This document shows positions 1 through 8,727 of a DNA stretch of 64,000 bases, piece after piece. Both the position numbers and the translations under genes were made by a program. Below the pieces are notes generated by a model, which saw nothing but the letters and a program-made list of their open reading frames with translations, made no database searches and was not told the DNA's origin. The stretch is from Methylotenera sp. GTDB taxonomy: Bacteria > Pseudomonadota > Gammaproteobacteria > Burkholderiales > Methylophilaceae. The number at the start of each line of letters is the position of its first letter. Positions within the stretch are counted from its first letter, which is position 1. The DNA is taken from NCBI GenBank assembly GCA_013141075.1, contig JABFRQ010000005.1:1-64000 (forward strand), written 5' to 3'.

Positions 1-1238
1 TTAATTTAGAAGCTAAAACCGTGCGTAGCCAAATTTTTAAATGGGCGAGCCCACGTATTGATGGCCGCGATACACGCACTGTGCGCCCAATTAGCATTCG
101 TACAGGCGTGTTGCCGCACGCACGGCTCAGCTTTGTTCACTCGTGGTGAAACACAGGCTTTGGTAGTTGCAACGCTAGGGCACAGGCCGCGACGAGCAAG
201 TGATTGATGCGCTACAAGGTGAATTTAAAGACCGCTTTATGCTGCATTACAACATGCCTCCGTATGCAACTGGTGAAACTGGCCGCGCGTAGGCACACCA
301 AAAACGCCGCGAAATCGGCCATGGCCGTTTAGCAAAAACGCGCGTTAATCGCCGCTTTGCCAGATAAAGAAGATTTTGATTACACCATGCGCGTGGTTTC
401 TGAAATTACAGAATCTAACGGCTCAAGCTCAATGGCATCAGTGTGGCGGCTGTTTAGCACTTATCGATGCTGGCGTGCCAATGAAAACCACGTGGCAGGT
501 ATCGCCATGGGCTTAATTAAAGAAGGCAGCCGCGTTGCGGTGCTAACCGACATTTTAGGCGATGAAGATCACCAGGGGTGACATGGACTTTAAAGTAGCA
601 GGTACGGTTGACGGCATTACCGCGTTACAAATGGATATTAAAATCACAGGCATTACCGCACAAATTATGCAAGTGGCGCTAGCGCAAGCTAAAGAAGGCC
701 GCACGCACATTTTAGGCATTATGAAAACGGCAATGAGCACTGCAAATACTGAAATGTCAGCCTTTGCACCACGTATTATTGTGATGAAAATCAACCCTGA
801 AAAAATCCGCGACGTAATTGGTAAAAGGCGGCGCAGTAATTCGTGCCCTAACTGAAGAAACTGGCACCAGCATTGATATTACTGAAGACGGCACCGTAAA
901 ATTGCCTGCACCAGCTCAGAGCAAGGCGCAGAAGCACAACGCCGCATTGCAGAAATTACTGCAGAAGTTGAAATCGGCAACGTGTACGAAGGTACAGTGC
1001 TTAAATTACTAGACTTTGGGGCGATTGTGTCGCTAATTCCGGTAAAGATGGCTTATTGCATATTTCACAAATTGCACACCAACGTGTAAATGCAGTGAGC
1101 GACTTCTTAAAAGAAGGCGATGTAGTGAAAGTTAAAGTAGTAGAAGCTGATGAAAAAGGCCGCGTGCGTTTAAGCATGAAAGCCCTAATTGACGCCCCTG
1201 CTGCTGAAGCAAAAAGTGAAGCAGAAGCTGACGAGTAA
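1..1238 (+). pseudogene. pnp: 3' part of pnp, frameshifted second copy
   Basis: This stretch is the reverse complement of the last 1.2 kb of the intact pnp at 58694-60823 and would encode the end of the catalytic core plus the KH and S1 RNA-binding domains. About ten single-base insertions or losses, mostly in short homopolymers such as ggg for gg near base 25 and near 178, break the frame repeatedly. Only short in-frame pieces survive; the last (1056-1238) is the S1 end. The 5' part is outside the window. Between the indels it is essentially identical to the other copy, which fits sequencing or assembly error at a contig end better than long-term gene decay. I would not count it as a second functional gene. 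Confidence 0.85.
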
Positions 1239-1293
1239 TTTGTAGTTAGCAGATAATAAAAGAGACCGCGCAAGCGGGCTGTTTTATTGTAAA

Positions 1294-1338
1294 GGCACTG
1301 CCCTGCAAGCCAATATCCATGCGGCTTGAAGGGCATCA
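1294..1338. repeat. REP-like palindrome (copy of 58594-58636)
   Basis: Interrupted palindrome with stems GCCCTGCAAGCC and GGCTTGAAGGGC. It belongs to the family also seen at 2317-2390, 34999-35041, 57541-57612 and 58594-58636. One stem base differs from the intact copy (GAAGGGC for GCAGGGC), in keeping with the poor quality of this arm. Confidence 0.6.
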
Positions 1339-1381
1339 CGTTCTCTCGAAAAAATTAGGCGAGTTCAGACAACGTGCAAAC

Positions 1382-2145
1382 TTACCATTCTAATGCTTGA
1401 GAATGAAAAATTTAGCTGTTTGGTTTCAATTGAGCGTTCGGTTAATTCTAACTTAGAACAGGGTCAAAAATGACAGTCATTTTTGGTAAGTCATCTAAAT
1501 TGCTTACAACTACTATGCCATAGTCACTTTTATATTCCTTTGCTTTAAAATACTCATTCTCGGTTAATCTAAAGGCTCCTTTTTAGCCCTTACACCCTTG
1601 ATTTCAGCCAATAGAAATGAATCAAATTTTTGAATTTGAAAATCGTAACCATCCCCGTAATTTCTAGCATCTTCAATGCCCGCATCGCTGAAATCAGGAA
1701 TTTTTTTGTAATTATTCATAAAGTAAATTTCAGCTTCTTCGCCCGTCGTTTTTAGCTGTTTAAATTTACTCTTAATAATTGGAGAAATTCGTTGTACATC
1801 AAAATCAGTTAAATGGTTCTCTTTGAGTAAGTATAACTTTACTACTGATGCATAATCGGCTGCATTTAAGTTGCCAAATAGACTGTCAATAAATACTTTC
1901 CTGTGAATGTAGGCATCACCTTTTTGCCACCATCCTTTTCTGCCATTATCAAAAAAAGGGTCAAATAAATCTTGACGATTTTTAACGGTACTAGCCGTAT
2001 CGGCAATGCCGTTTAGAACAAAAATTTCATAAAATTCCGACTTGGATTTTGCGCCAAACTCAATCACGAAATCGTTATTAAATTTGGCTAAACCATAACC
2101 TATTAAGTTAAGCGCTTCATAGTTTTTATGTTTGTTATCGGACAT
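1382..2145 (-). pseudogene. DUF3883-like protein, frameshifted second copy
   Basis: Inverted copy of the intact 254-residue gene at 57786-58550. The first 190 or so codons match exactly. The frame is then lost near 1578, where a run of six T in the intact copy is five here, truncating the product at 193 residues. Two further compensating single-base differences lie near 1415 and 1455. The start (ATG at 2145) and the original stop (1382-1384) are both still present. See the intact copy for function. Confidence 0.8.
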
Positions 2146-2213
2146 TGTTTAACAACCTCGACATTGTTTTTGGGTAAAGAAAAAAGCATAAATTATAGTT
2201 GTCCAGATTGTAA

Positions 2214-2242
2214 CTGGATTCCAGCCTTCGCGGGAATGACGT
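2214..2242. repeat. Short dispersed palindrome, copy
   Basis: Contains TTCCAGCCTTCGCGGGAATG, the widespread bacterial intergenic motif that pairs a tcattcccgc half with a ggaatccag half. It is the inverted duplicate of the copy at 57691-57718. Confidence 0.45.
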
Positions 2243-2316
2243 AGACGATAGAACGTTCTGCTTGTTTCTGAAACAATCAGGACAACCATTTCGTTATTTA
2301 CGGAATTTTTAAGCTA

Positions 2317-2390
2317 ATTTTATTATCGAAACACATGCCCTGCGAGCCGCATGGATACTGCCTCGCAGGGCATGTGCTTTGATAATAAAT
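2317..2390. repeat. REP-like palindrome (copy of 57541-57612)
   Basis: Long interrupted palindrome: an outer stem tattatcgaa / ttgataata and an inner stem ATGCCCTGCGAG / CTCGCAGGGCAT around a short loop. Inverted copy of the element at 57541-57612, with small differences in the outer arm. Confidence 0.6.
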
Positions 2391-2414
2391 GCGCGTGTGT
2401 GTATGAATCAACGT

Positions 2415-2442
2415 AAAAAAGCCCGATTTCTCGGGCTTTTTA
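2415..2442 (-). terminator. dksA terminator, left copy
   Basis: GC-rich stem gcccga / tcgggc with loop tttc, flanked by A and T runs. It lies just after the dksA stop on the minus strand and has the layout of a rho-independent terminator. It duplicates the hairpin at 57490-57517. Confidence 0.75.
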
Positions 2443-2466
2443 ATGCGTAACTTAAGTTACTTTGAG

Positions 2467-2889
2467 TTACTTAGCCACTTGGCGTTCGCGCATTTCATCT
2501 AAGGTTTTGCAGTCTATGCAAAGTGTTGCGGTTGGTCTGGCTTCCATACGTTTTAGGCCAATTTCAATGCCGCAACCTTGGCAGTAGCCGTAGTCACCTT
2601 CTTCAATATCGCGCAAGGTTTCGTCAATTTTTTTGATGAGTTTACGTTCACGGTCGCGGTTGCGTAGCTCTAGCGTCATGTCAGATTCTTGGCTGGCGCG
2701 GTCGTTGGGGTCGGCAAACATGGTCACTTCATCTTGCATAGTGTGAATGGTGTTGTCCATTTCGTGGCTTAAATCATCTTTCCAGCTATTTAAAATCTTA
2801 CGAAAATGATTAAGCTGCGGTTTGCTCATGTATTGCTCATCAGGCTTAGGCTGATAAGGGGTAAATTGTTTGGTAATCACTTCTGCCAT
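2467..2889 (-). CDS. dksA: RNA polymerase-binding factor DksA, second copy
   Basis: 140 residues, identical in protein to the copy at 57042-57464. DksA enters the RNA polymerase secondary channel and, with ppGpp, adjusts transcription of rRNA and amino-acid genes. Visible are the coiled-coil tip D60-x2-D63-x-A65 and a four-cysteine zinc finger (C103, C106, C124, C127). This is the only protein-coding gene of the left arm that survived without a frameshift, perhaps because it lacks long homopolymers. It is part of the inverted duplication, so it may not exist as a separate second gene in the organism. Confidence 0.85.
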   Translation of the reverse strand: MAEVITKQFTPYQPKPDEQYMSKPQLNHFRKILNSWKDDLSHEMDNTIHTMQDEVTMFADPNDRASQESDMTLELRNRDRERKLIKKIDETLRDIEEGDYGYCQGCGIEIGLKRMEARPTATLCIDCKTLDEMRERQVAK

Positions 2890-3013
2890 ATAACCCTCAA
2901 AAAACTTAAAAGTTGTTGCTAAAATAGCTTTACTATGAATTTAGCGCGCGAGTGTACACCTAATATTGCTAAGATGCAAAGGGTGCGTAACGAGTTGAAT
3001 AATTTGCACTAAT

Positions 3014-3875
3014 TTATAAATTAGCTTCGCGGTTTTCAAGCGCTAATAAGGTGTTTTCCATAAGGGTTGCAACCGTCATTGGGCCAACGCCGCCTTGGCA
3101 CGGGTGTAATGTAAGCAGCACGTGTTTTGGCTACATTAAATTCAACATCGCCCGCTAGGCTGCCATCGGGTAGTCGGTTAATGCCAATATCTACCACCAC
3201 TGCGCCAGGCTTAATCCAAGCGCCTTGTATGAGGCCTGCTTTGCCCGCGGCAGCGACCACTAAATCTGCATTAGCTACAATTTTAGCTAAATCTTTAGTA
3301 TGGCGATGGCAGCTGGTAACTGTGCAGCCTGCCAGCAATAGCTCTAGCGCCATCGGGCGGCCTACGTGGTTAGATACGCCCACTACAACCGCATCTAAGC
3401 CCATTAAGTCAATGTTCGTAGCTTGAAGCATCTTAATCACGCCAAACGGCGTGCAAGAGCGCAGGGTGGGCTGGCGCACGGCTAGGCGGCCAATGTTATA
3501 TGGATGAAAGCCGTCTACATCTTTATTCGGGCTAATGCGCTCGATGATATGCTCATCTTTAATTTGTGGCGGCAATGGTGATTGCACCAAAATGCCATCA
3601 ATGGTGTTGTCATGATTCAGTTTTTCAATGAGCGCAAGCAATTCTGCCTCAGTGGTGCTTGCAGGTAAATCGTAAGCGGTAGAAATAATGCCCACTTTTT
3701 CACATGCTAAACGCTTATTGCGCACGTAAATAGCCGAGGCAGGGTCGCCACCAACCAAGATAACTGCCAGCCCAGGTGCACGTTTGTTGGCTTGCAGGCG
3801 AGTGTTGATTCGCGCTTTAATGGAGTTTAAAAGGACTTCGGCAATCGCCTTGCCATCAATTATTTGAGCTGTCAT
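3014..3875 (-). pseudogene. folD: folD, frameshifted second copy
   Basis: Inverted copy of the intact 286-residue folD at 56057-56917. One extra T near 3099 (ccttgg instead of cctgg) shifts the frame about 25 codons before the end, replacing the conserved PGGVGPMT segment with an unrelated tail and a late stop near 3036. The original stop is still readable at 3014-3016. A single-base insertion in otherwise identical sequence is the signature of read error rather than inactivation. Confidence 0.85.
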
Positions 3876-3938
3876 TTGATTGTGCGCACTTAATTTCTAA
3901 GAATTATTAAAATAAAGTAACATTTTAACATAATAGAA

Positions 3939-3967
3939 TTGACCTACTGCCCAGTTTCCAGTATATT
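3939..3967 (+). promoter_or_regulatory. Sigma-70 promoter of the tRNA-Pro/Arg/His array, left copy
   Basis: TTGACC at 3939-3944 and TATATT at 3962-3967 are separated by exactly 17 bp, and the first tRNA begins 10 bp after the -10 box. This is close to the consensus and fits a strong stable-RNA promoter. Duplicated on the minus strand at 55965-55993. Confidence 0.65.
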
Positions 3968-3976
3968 TCTGCCCTT

Positions 3977-4053
3977 CGGCGTGTAGCGTAGTCTGGTAGC
4001 GCGCCTGCTTTGGGAGCAGGATGTCGGGAGTTCGAATCTCTCCACGCCGACCA
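3977..4053 (+). tRNA. tRNA-Pro(TGG), left copy
   Basis: 77 nt including encoded CCA. Acceptor stem CGGCGTG / CACGCCG, T-arm with TTCGAAT, anticodon TGG in the loop between CCTGC and GCAGG. First gene of a three-tRNA array; identical to the right-arm copy. Confidence 0.9.
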
Positions 4054-4105
4054 GATTTTTTGGTCTTGTTTTAATCAGACTTGTTGTTTCAAACATGTAA
4101 CTCTT

Positions 4106-4182
4106 CTGCCCGTAGCTCAACCGGATAGAGCACCAACCTTCTAAGTTGGGGGTTACAGGTTCGATTCCTGTCGGGCAGACCA
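4106..4182 (+). tRNA. tRNA-Arg(TCT), left copy
   Basis: 77 nt including encoded CCA. Acceptor stem CTGCCCG / CGGGCAG, anticodon stem CCAAC / GTTGG with loop CTTCTAA giving anticodon TCT, and T-loop TTCGATT. Second of three tandem tRNAs. Confidence 0.9.
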
Positions 4183-4207
4183 TTTTCATGTAATTTTTGC
4201 TTCAATG

Positions 4208-4283
4208 GTGGCTGTAGCTCAGTTGGTAGAGTCCAGGATTGTGATTCCTGTTGTCGTGGGTTCGAGCCCCATCAGCCACCCCA
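4208..4283 (+). tRNA. tRNA-His(GTG), left copy, at duplication edge
   Basis: 76 nt including encoded CCA. Acceptor stem GTGGCTG / CAGCCAC, anticodon loop TTGTGAT, T-loop TTCGAGC. The base before the gene is G, as expected for the extra 5' guanosine of histidine tRNAs. The inverted duplication ends at the last base of this gene. Tyrosine integrases typically leave such a junction when they use the 3' end of a tRNA as attachment site. Confidence 0.9.
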
Positions 4284-4287
4284 AAAT

Positions 4288-4321
4288 AAACCCGTTAATT
4301 CAATAAGTTAACGGGTTTTTC
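4288..4321 (+). terminator. Terminator after tRNA-His (left side only)
   Basis: Eleven-base stem AAACCCGTTAA / TTAACGGGTTT with a nine-base loop, running into a T tract. It is a well-formed rho-independent terminator for the tRNA array. The right-arm tRNA-His lacks an equivalent, so it belongs to the DNA that differs between the two copies. Confidence 0.8.
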
Positions 4322-4353
4322 GTTTCTTGCCATTCATTTACCCACCCCGTTTT

Positions 4354-4451
4354 GTTGCTTTAACTGTGCCATAAGTGTGCCAAAATTGTGCCAGATTGTT
4401 GCTTAAATATCCCATATTGTTGCGATTTTTGTCTGTGCCAACATTGTGCCT
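4354..4451 (+). promoter_or_regulatory. GTGCCA array with 11-bp spacing; candidate integrase arm-type sites
   Basis: GTGCCA occurs at 4366, 4377, 4388 and 4435, and GTGCCT at 4446. Intervals of 11, 11 and (after 47 bp) 11 place the words on one helical face. GTTGC at 4354, 4398 and 4419 fills part of the gaps. Closely spaced direct repeats beside a tRNA 3' end are what arm-type binding sites of tyrosine integrases look like. The integrase at 29990-31051 has a different pair (GTGATG at 31066 and 31077, also 11 bp apart), so this array probably belongs to another integrase not present in the window. Confidence 0.5.
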
Positions 4452-4794
4452 TCATGTTTTCCTGTAATTATTTTTAAGGACAATAACCTTAGTCAGCAAT
4501 TAGGGCTAGGGGTGCTAGTTCCATTGCGCCATAACAGTAAGTTTTTAACATCATCTTGATCGCTATTTATCATGCCCTCCGTAGCGGTGCGTGTGCTTTG
4601 CGTGGCTGATTTGTATGAAATTTACTTAGGTTAATTACATCTTCCGAGAGCAGCCACTCGACAACCGACACTTTCGGCCAATTTGAGACATTCGCTAATT
4701 ATGGGTGAACTTCTGCTTAGGGGACAAACCGGAAGTTCATCTATTAAGCGCGACCGGCAGGAGCGGAGGGAAAAGCAGCCAATCAGATTCTCAT

Positions 4795-5979
4795 CTAAAC
4801 ATTAACGACTAAACTTAAGAGTAATTTGGATAATTTAGCTCGATTATTAGTATTTGTTTTAAAGTAAATATTTTGAAGTTGAGTTTTGATGGTATTGACC
4901 GACACATTCAGATTGTTTGCGGCCACTTCATTCGCATCTCCATTTGCAATTAATTCAGCAAGTTTAAATTCTGCTTGGCTTAGTCCATAAGTTATTTTTA
5001 AGATTTCTTCATTAAGTTTTATCCGCTTATCATTGTCTGAAATAAATGCAATTGCGCGTGGTGCATCTTTACCCAGACCAAATTCGTTGAGTTCGGGTAA
5101 AGAGGAAAAATTGAGTATAAAGGGAGTTTTGCCCGATATACGTTGAATAGAAATAGATTTTGAAAAATGCTGTGTTGACAGAATGTCAGGGGAGATCGAT
5201 TCCCGAATTGCAATATCTAATTTCTTCTGATCAGCATGGTCTTTTGTAATTAAAACGGCAACATCTTGCAAGCTAGGTGTGTTTTTCAATAAAATACCGT
5301 CTTGTAGCGCCAATATGCGTTGTGCTTCCTTATTACAAAACATGACCGCGCCATCGACATTAAATAAAATAATGCCATGGGCGAGCTGATCCATGGCAGA
5401 TAAACTACTCGCTACTTTAAATTCCGCATCCCTTAATTTAGTCATCACACCAAGCGCACGGGAAATATGCGGGATAATCAGTTTGAATTCATCAGCATCT
5501 TGCTGAGAATATGGGGTGGTAAATGGTCTATGCATGGAACATACAACCGGTAAATTGTTGGTATCCATCGGAGAGAACACTGTTCCAACAAGCACTCTGC
5601 CTACGTTAGCTGGTTGAAGAAACTCTTTCCACATCCTTGTAGTTAAAAACTCCTCTTCTGACATCAAATCCTGATCGCGGACGACACTACCAGTAAACAC
5701 AAGATTGCGTTCAAATCCACGTTTTGTCCATAAATCATGTGGTTGAAAATGCGTCGCCCACACTTCCATTTGGGTAGCGAAGTTATGCATTATCATAAAT
5801 CCGCCATTATCTGGCGTATGTAAGGGCGTAAAAATTAAGCCGCGTGGGGTATTAAAATATTTTGCTAGTTCTTCAATGACTTTTGGCCAAACATTAAAGT
5901 CTGTTGCGCCTTGATAGATGAGATCAACAATCCCACTAAACTTTGAAAGTGCTGGCAATAAATCAGAATGTTGATTCAA
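4795..5979 (-). CDS. LuxR-family transcriptional regulator (paralog 1)
   Basis: 394 residues. The C-terminal part from about residue 329 is a LuxR-type helix-turn-helix, with the typical recognition-helix segment NVSVNTIKTQLQNIY. The middle (about 205-235, FNVDGAVMFCNKEAQRIL) resembles a PAS-type sensory segment; the N-terminus is not recognised as an acyl-homoserine-lactone binding domain. It is divergent from the TonB-dependent receptor at 6254 across 274 bp, and a paralog follows that receptor at 8728. The two share blocks such as LIYQGAT, THSP-like TPMHTPD/TPLHTPD stretches and SPDILTTQHFS, plus the full HTH. Likely a local regulator of the receptor; the ligand is unknown. There is no receiver domain. 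Confidence 0.8.
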   Translation of the reverse strand: MNQHSDLLPALSKFSGIVDLIYQGATDFNVWPKVIEELAKYFNTPRGLIFTPLHTPDNGGFMIMHNFATQMEVWATHFQPHDLWTKRGFERNLVFTGSVVRDQDLMSEEEFLTTRMWKEFLQPANVGRVLVGTVFSPMDTNNLPVVCSMHRPFTTPYSQQDADEFKLIIPHISRALGVMTKLRDAEFKVASSLSAMDQLAHGIILFNVDGAVMFCNKEAQRILALQDGILLKNTPSLQDVAVLITKDHADQKKLDIAIRESISPDILSTQHFSKSISIQRISGKTPFILNFSSLPELNEFGLGKDAPRAIAFISDNDKRIKLNEEILKITYGLSQAEFKLAELIANGDANEVAANNLNVSVNTIKTQLQNIYFKTNTNNRAKLSKLLLSLVVNV

Positions 5980-6128
5980 GGCGGTTCTCTTTAAAGAAGT
6001 CGAGTATAGGCAATCATTAAATCATAAAACTAAATTTAGCAAAACCACCAATTTTGATGATGAAATTTTCATTAAATATAACTTTAACGTCGGCATCTGT
6101 TGGTAAAATTGAGTTAGGCCAATTCGTT

Positions 6129-6142
6129 TAGTCTAAAGATTT
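6129..6142. promoter_or_regulatory. Candidate operator, imperfect TAGTC repeat
   Basis: TAGTC-taaa-GATTT lies between the divergent luxR and receptor genes. It resembles the perfect TAGTC-aata-GACTA inverted repeat upstream of the second luxR (8613-8626), and both are preceded by TT. The shared motif in the two control regions is seen directly; its role as a regulator site is inferred. Confidence 0.25.
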
Positions 6143-6253
6143 ACTGCTAAATAAAGTGGGGTAAAAGAATTTTATAAACATCTATGCTAAACCTCAATGA
6201 ATATCATTTCACGTATGGAGCTTTTTAACACATAAACTGATTTAAAATTTAAA

Positions 6254-8500
6254 ATGAACAATCTTTTACTCTCATCATTTCAGTTATTTTGCATAGTTTC
6301 TTTTTTCTTTCAGGCGACTACGCTGTCGTTTGCGGCAGAAACAAATCAAGATTCATTGGTTGATGAGTATTTGGAATTAGAGGCGGTTACTGTTACTGCC
6401 CAAAAGCGTATCCAATCAATAAATGATGTTCCAATTGCAATTAGTGTCATTGATCAAGAAGAGTTAGATCAACGCCATGCAAATAGCTTGTTTGAAATGC
6501 AACTGATGGCACCTAATTTTTCTGTAATTCAAAATGGTATTTCAAAGTCAGTGTCGATTCGTGGCGTAGGGGGCGGTGGCAGAAATATAGGATTTGATAC
6601 TCGTATCGGCGTTTATCTTGATGGAGTATACATGGGGCAAGCCCCTGCTTTGGAGTCGCCGATTTATGATATTGAGCAGGTAGAAATATTAAGGGGGCCT
6701 CAAGGATATTTGTTTGGGCGTAATACAGATGCAGGGGTGGTCAACATTACGACACGACCACCTTCAAATAAATTTGAAGGTTACTTCAAAACAGGAATCG
6801 GAAACAACAATCTATTTGAGAACTCTGTCAGCCTCACGGGGCCAATAAAGAATGATTTATTTGGCAAAGTAACGCTGAATTCTCAAAATCGTGATGGATT
6901 TGTGAACAATACCTTCAATCATGATGACCTGCAAGATTTACATCGACTCTCTGGGCGCGCCCAAATGCGATATTTAGCAACTGACCAATTAACGCTGGAT
7001 TTTTCTGCTGACTATTCGAACATTCATCACACGGATTTATTACCACAAGCGGTTACTGGTTTATTTGATGCGCCATTAACTAATATATTAGCTAAAAATA
7101 ATGTCAACTTGAATACACATCCCTCTGCTGAGAATGAAATGTTTGGCGCAGCTTTAAAAGCTGACTATGAAATGACAGGCGGCCATACCCTCACTTCAAT
7201 TACAGCGTTTAGACGAACAAAAAGTCGTGAAGTGCTGGATACGGATTACAGTACGGCAGACTTAATCCATGTTAATTTTTCCGATAAGTATTTACAAGAA
7301 ACACAAGAAATTCGAATAGCATCGCCTGTAAATCAAAAGTTGCGTTATGTATTGGGGGCTTATGTTGACCATGAACATTCAAAGACTAACCGTAACGCTT
7401 TATTTGGCACTGATACCTCAACATTAATTAAGTTGCCGACTTTAGCATTTTCAATTCCTTTTGATGCGGCTTTTGGTATTTTGCCAAATGCTCAAGTTCC
7501 ACATTCTGGCAATATAAAAACAGAGGCATATGCATTATTTGGATCTTTAGATGTCGATTTAACAAAAGATTTAACGCTTAATTTGGGCGCAAGGTATAAC
7601 AATGAATTTAGAAAACTGACTTTCGATAGTGATGGTACTCAAAGTGGAGCATTGAGTTTTGCTACGCTAAAGGATTTTCATGACCATAGGCAAGACCAGT
7701 TTTTTTCACCGATGTTCGGATTAACGTTGGGTTTGTCAAATAACCTAAACGCTTATGCTAAATATTCAAGAGGGTTTAAAAGTGGAGGTTGGAATGTTGA
7801 TTTCCTATCAACAGCGCAGGTGAATGATGGTTTTAGTTTTGATAAAGAAACGGTCAATAATTATGAAATTGGGTTGAAAGGCGAGTCGGACAATCATCGC
7901 ATACAATATGACCTAGCATTATTTCATCAACAATATAATGATTTTCAAGTGTTTCAGTTTGTTGATTTAGGCGCAGGTCAGACTGTTTTACAACTTAAAA
8001 ATGCCGCAAAGGCAGAATCTAAAGGTTTGGAAGCAAGTGTCAGAGCATTATTGTCAAGTCAGTGGAGTATGACAGGCGGTATAGGCATACTTGATGCCTA
8101 TTTTGTTGATTTTCCAAGTGGTGCGGGTAATGGTCAAAATGCGGCTGGAAATCGTTTACCTGATGCGCCAAGATTGAATGCATCCATTTCCACTAATTAC
8201 ACACTTCATGTGCCAGCATTAAAAGGTAAATTTAATTTTTATGTGGAAGACACCTTCCAAAGTCAATCATACAGCGGCTTAAGTAGTGATCAAACAATAA
8301 GTAAATTAGAACCTCGCAATCTTGTGAATGCTAAGACCAGTTTTATCACTGATGATAAACATTGGGAATTTGCCATTTGGGCACGCAATTTATTTGACAA
8401 AAACTATGCAAAAGGCAAAGGGCGAGATTTTTTTGGCAATCAAGTGATTTTATATGGTGATCCAAGATTTTATGGGGTAACTGGACAATACAATTTTTAG
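6254..8500 (+). CDS. TonB-dependent outer-membrane receptor
   Basis: 748 residues. A signal peptide (about 1-27, ending SFA-AE) is followed by a TonB-box-like segment (EAVTVTAQKR), a plug domain to about residue 165 with the conserved SIRGVGGGG, VYLDGVYMG and VEILRGPQGYLFGRN blocks, and a beta-barrel that closes with the usual aromatic end (GVTGQYNF). Such receptors import scarce ligands using energy passed from TonB-ExbBD in the inner membrane. The plug sequence (SINDVPIAISVI, RNTDAGVVNITT) is of the type common in sphingomonad and gamma/betaproteobacterial receptors for organic substrates; the substrate cannot be told. It sits between two LuxR paralogs, suggesting dedicated control. Confidence 0.93.
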   Translation: MNNLLLSSFQLFCIVSFFFQATTLSFAAETNQDSLVDEYLELEAVTVTAQKRIQSINDVPIAISVIDQEELDQRHANSLFEMQLMAPNFSVIQNGISKSVSIRGVGGGGRNIGFDTRIGVYLDGVYMGQAPALESPIYDIEQVEILRGPQGYLFGRNTDAGVVNITTRPPSNKFEGYFKTGIGNNNLFENSVSLTGPIKNDLFGKVTLNSQNRDGFVNNTFNHDDLQDLHRLSGRAQMRYLATDQLTLDFSADYSNIHHTDLLPQAVTGLFDAPLTNILAKNNVNLNTHPSAENEMFGAALKADYEMTGGHTLTSITAFRRTKSREVLDTDYSTADLIHVNFSDKYLQETQEIRIASPVNQKLRYVLGAYVDHEHSKTNRNALFGTDTSTLIKLPTLAFSIPFDAAFGILPNAQVPHSGNIKTEAYALFGSLDVDLTKDLTLNLGARYNNEFRKLTFDSDGTQSGALSFATLKDFHDHRQDQFFSPMFGLTLGLSNNLNAYAKYSRGFKSGGWNVDFLSTAQVNDGFSFDKETVNNYEIGLKGESDNHRIQYDLALFHQQYNDFQVFQFVDLGAGQTVLQLKNAAKAESKGLEASVRALLSSQWSMTGGIGILDAYFVDFPSGAGNGQNAAGNRLPDAPRLNASISTNYTLHVPALKGKFNFYVEDTFQSQSYSGLSSDQTISKLEPRNLVNAKTSFITDDKHWEFAIWARNLFDKNYAKGKGRDFFGNQVILYGDPRFYGVTGQYNF

Positions 8501-8612
8501 TCGTTTTACTAAAGCTACCCATATTTAATCATCTTGCATCTATTACAAAGTTTAAATCTGCCAGAGTATGTCTAGTTGAAATCATCTCAGCCACATGAGT
8601 CGTAGCGTTATT

Positions 8613-8626
8613 TAGTCAATAGACTA
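8613..8626. promoter_or_regulatory. Candidate operator, perfect TAGTC inverted repeat
   Basis: TAGTC-aata-GACTA, a perfect 5-4-5 inverted repeat about 100 bp upstream of the second luxR. A degenerate version lies at 6129-6142 in the luxR/receptor intergenic region. It is a possible binding site for one or both paralogs; no experiment is implied. Confidence 0.25.
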
Positions 8627-8727
8627 CGCGGGTAACTGAAATTTTCAGAGAAATAAGTTATAGTGGTTTCGTAATAATAAAAATCAGATGACTCTTTAAA
8701 ATAAAAACTAAATAATAATCTTAAGCC

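Larger units (their letters stand above)
1..4283. repeat. Left arm of 4.28 kb inverted duplication
   Basis: Bases 1-4283 are the reverse complement of 55649-59928, gene for gene: pnp 3' end, DUF3883-like gene, dksA, folD, tRNA-Pro, tRNA-Arg, tRNA-His. The match stops exactly after the encoded CCA of tRNA-His: the left copy continues aaaataaaccc, the right copy agtaatttc. The left arm has many single-base indels in its first 1.2 kb, fewer inward, and altered bases in terminator hairpins (for example 1254-1286). It is either a real inverted repeat that is badly sequenced, or an assembly join between alternative arrangements of one locus. Confidence 0.9.
4284..4794. other. Non-coding edge of accessory region
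   Basis: Holds the terminator and the GTGCCA array described separately. Beyond 4452 I see no convincing gene: the stretch 4640-4790 (around ttcggccaatttgagacatt and gaccggcaggagcggag) reads like a short degenerate remnant, but no frame continues. Confidence 0.5.

Noticed and set aside
357..1238. Several short ORFs in the left pnp copy that could look like small genes
   Set aside because: They are pieces of pnp in successive frames, separated by single-base indels; the intact gene at 58694-60823 accounts for them.
3944..4189. 81-residue ORF on the minus strand, also found at 55743-55988 on the plus strand
   Set aside because: It is made entirely of the antisense strand of three tRNA genes and their promoter; the apparent protein is an artefact of tRNA sequence.
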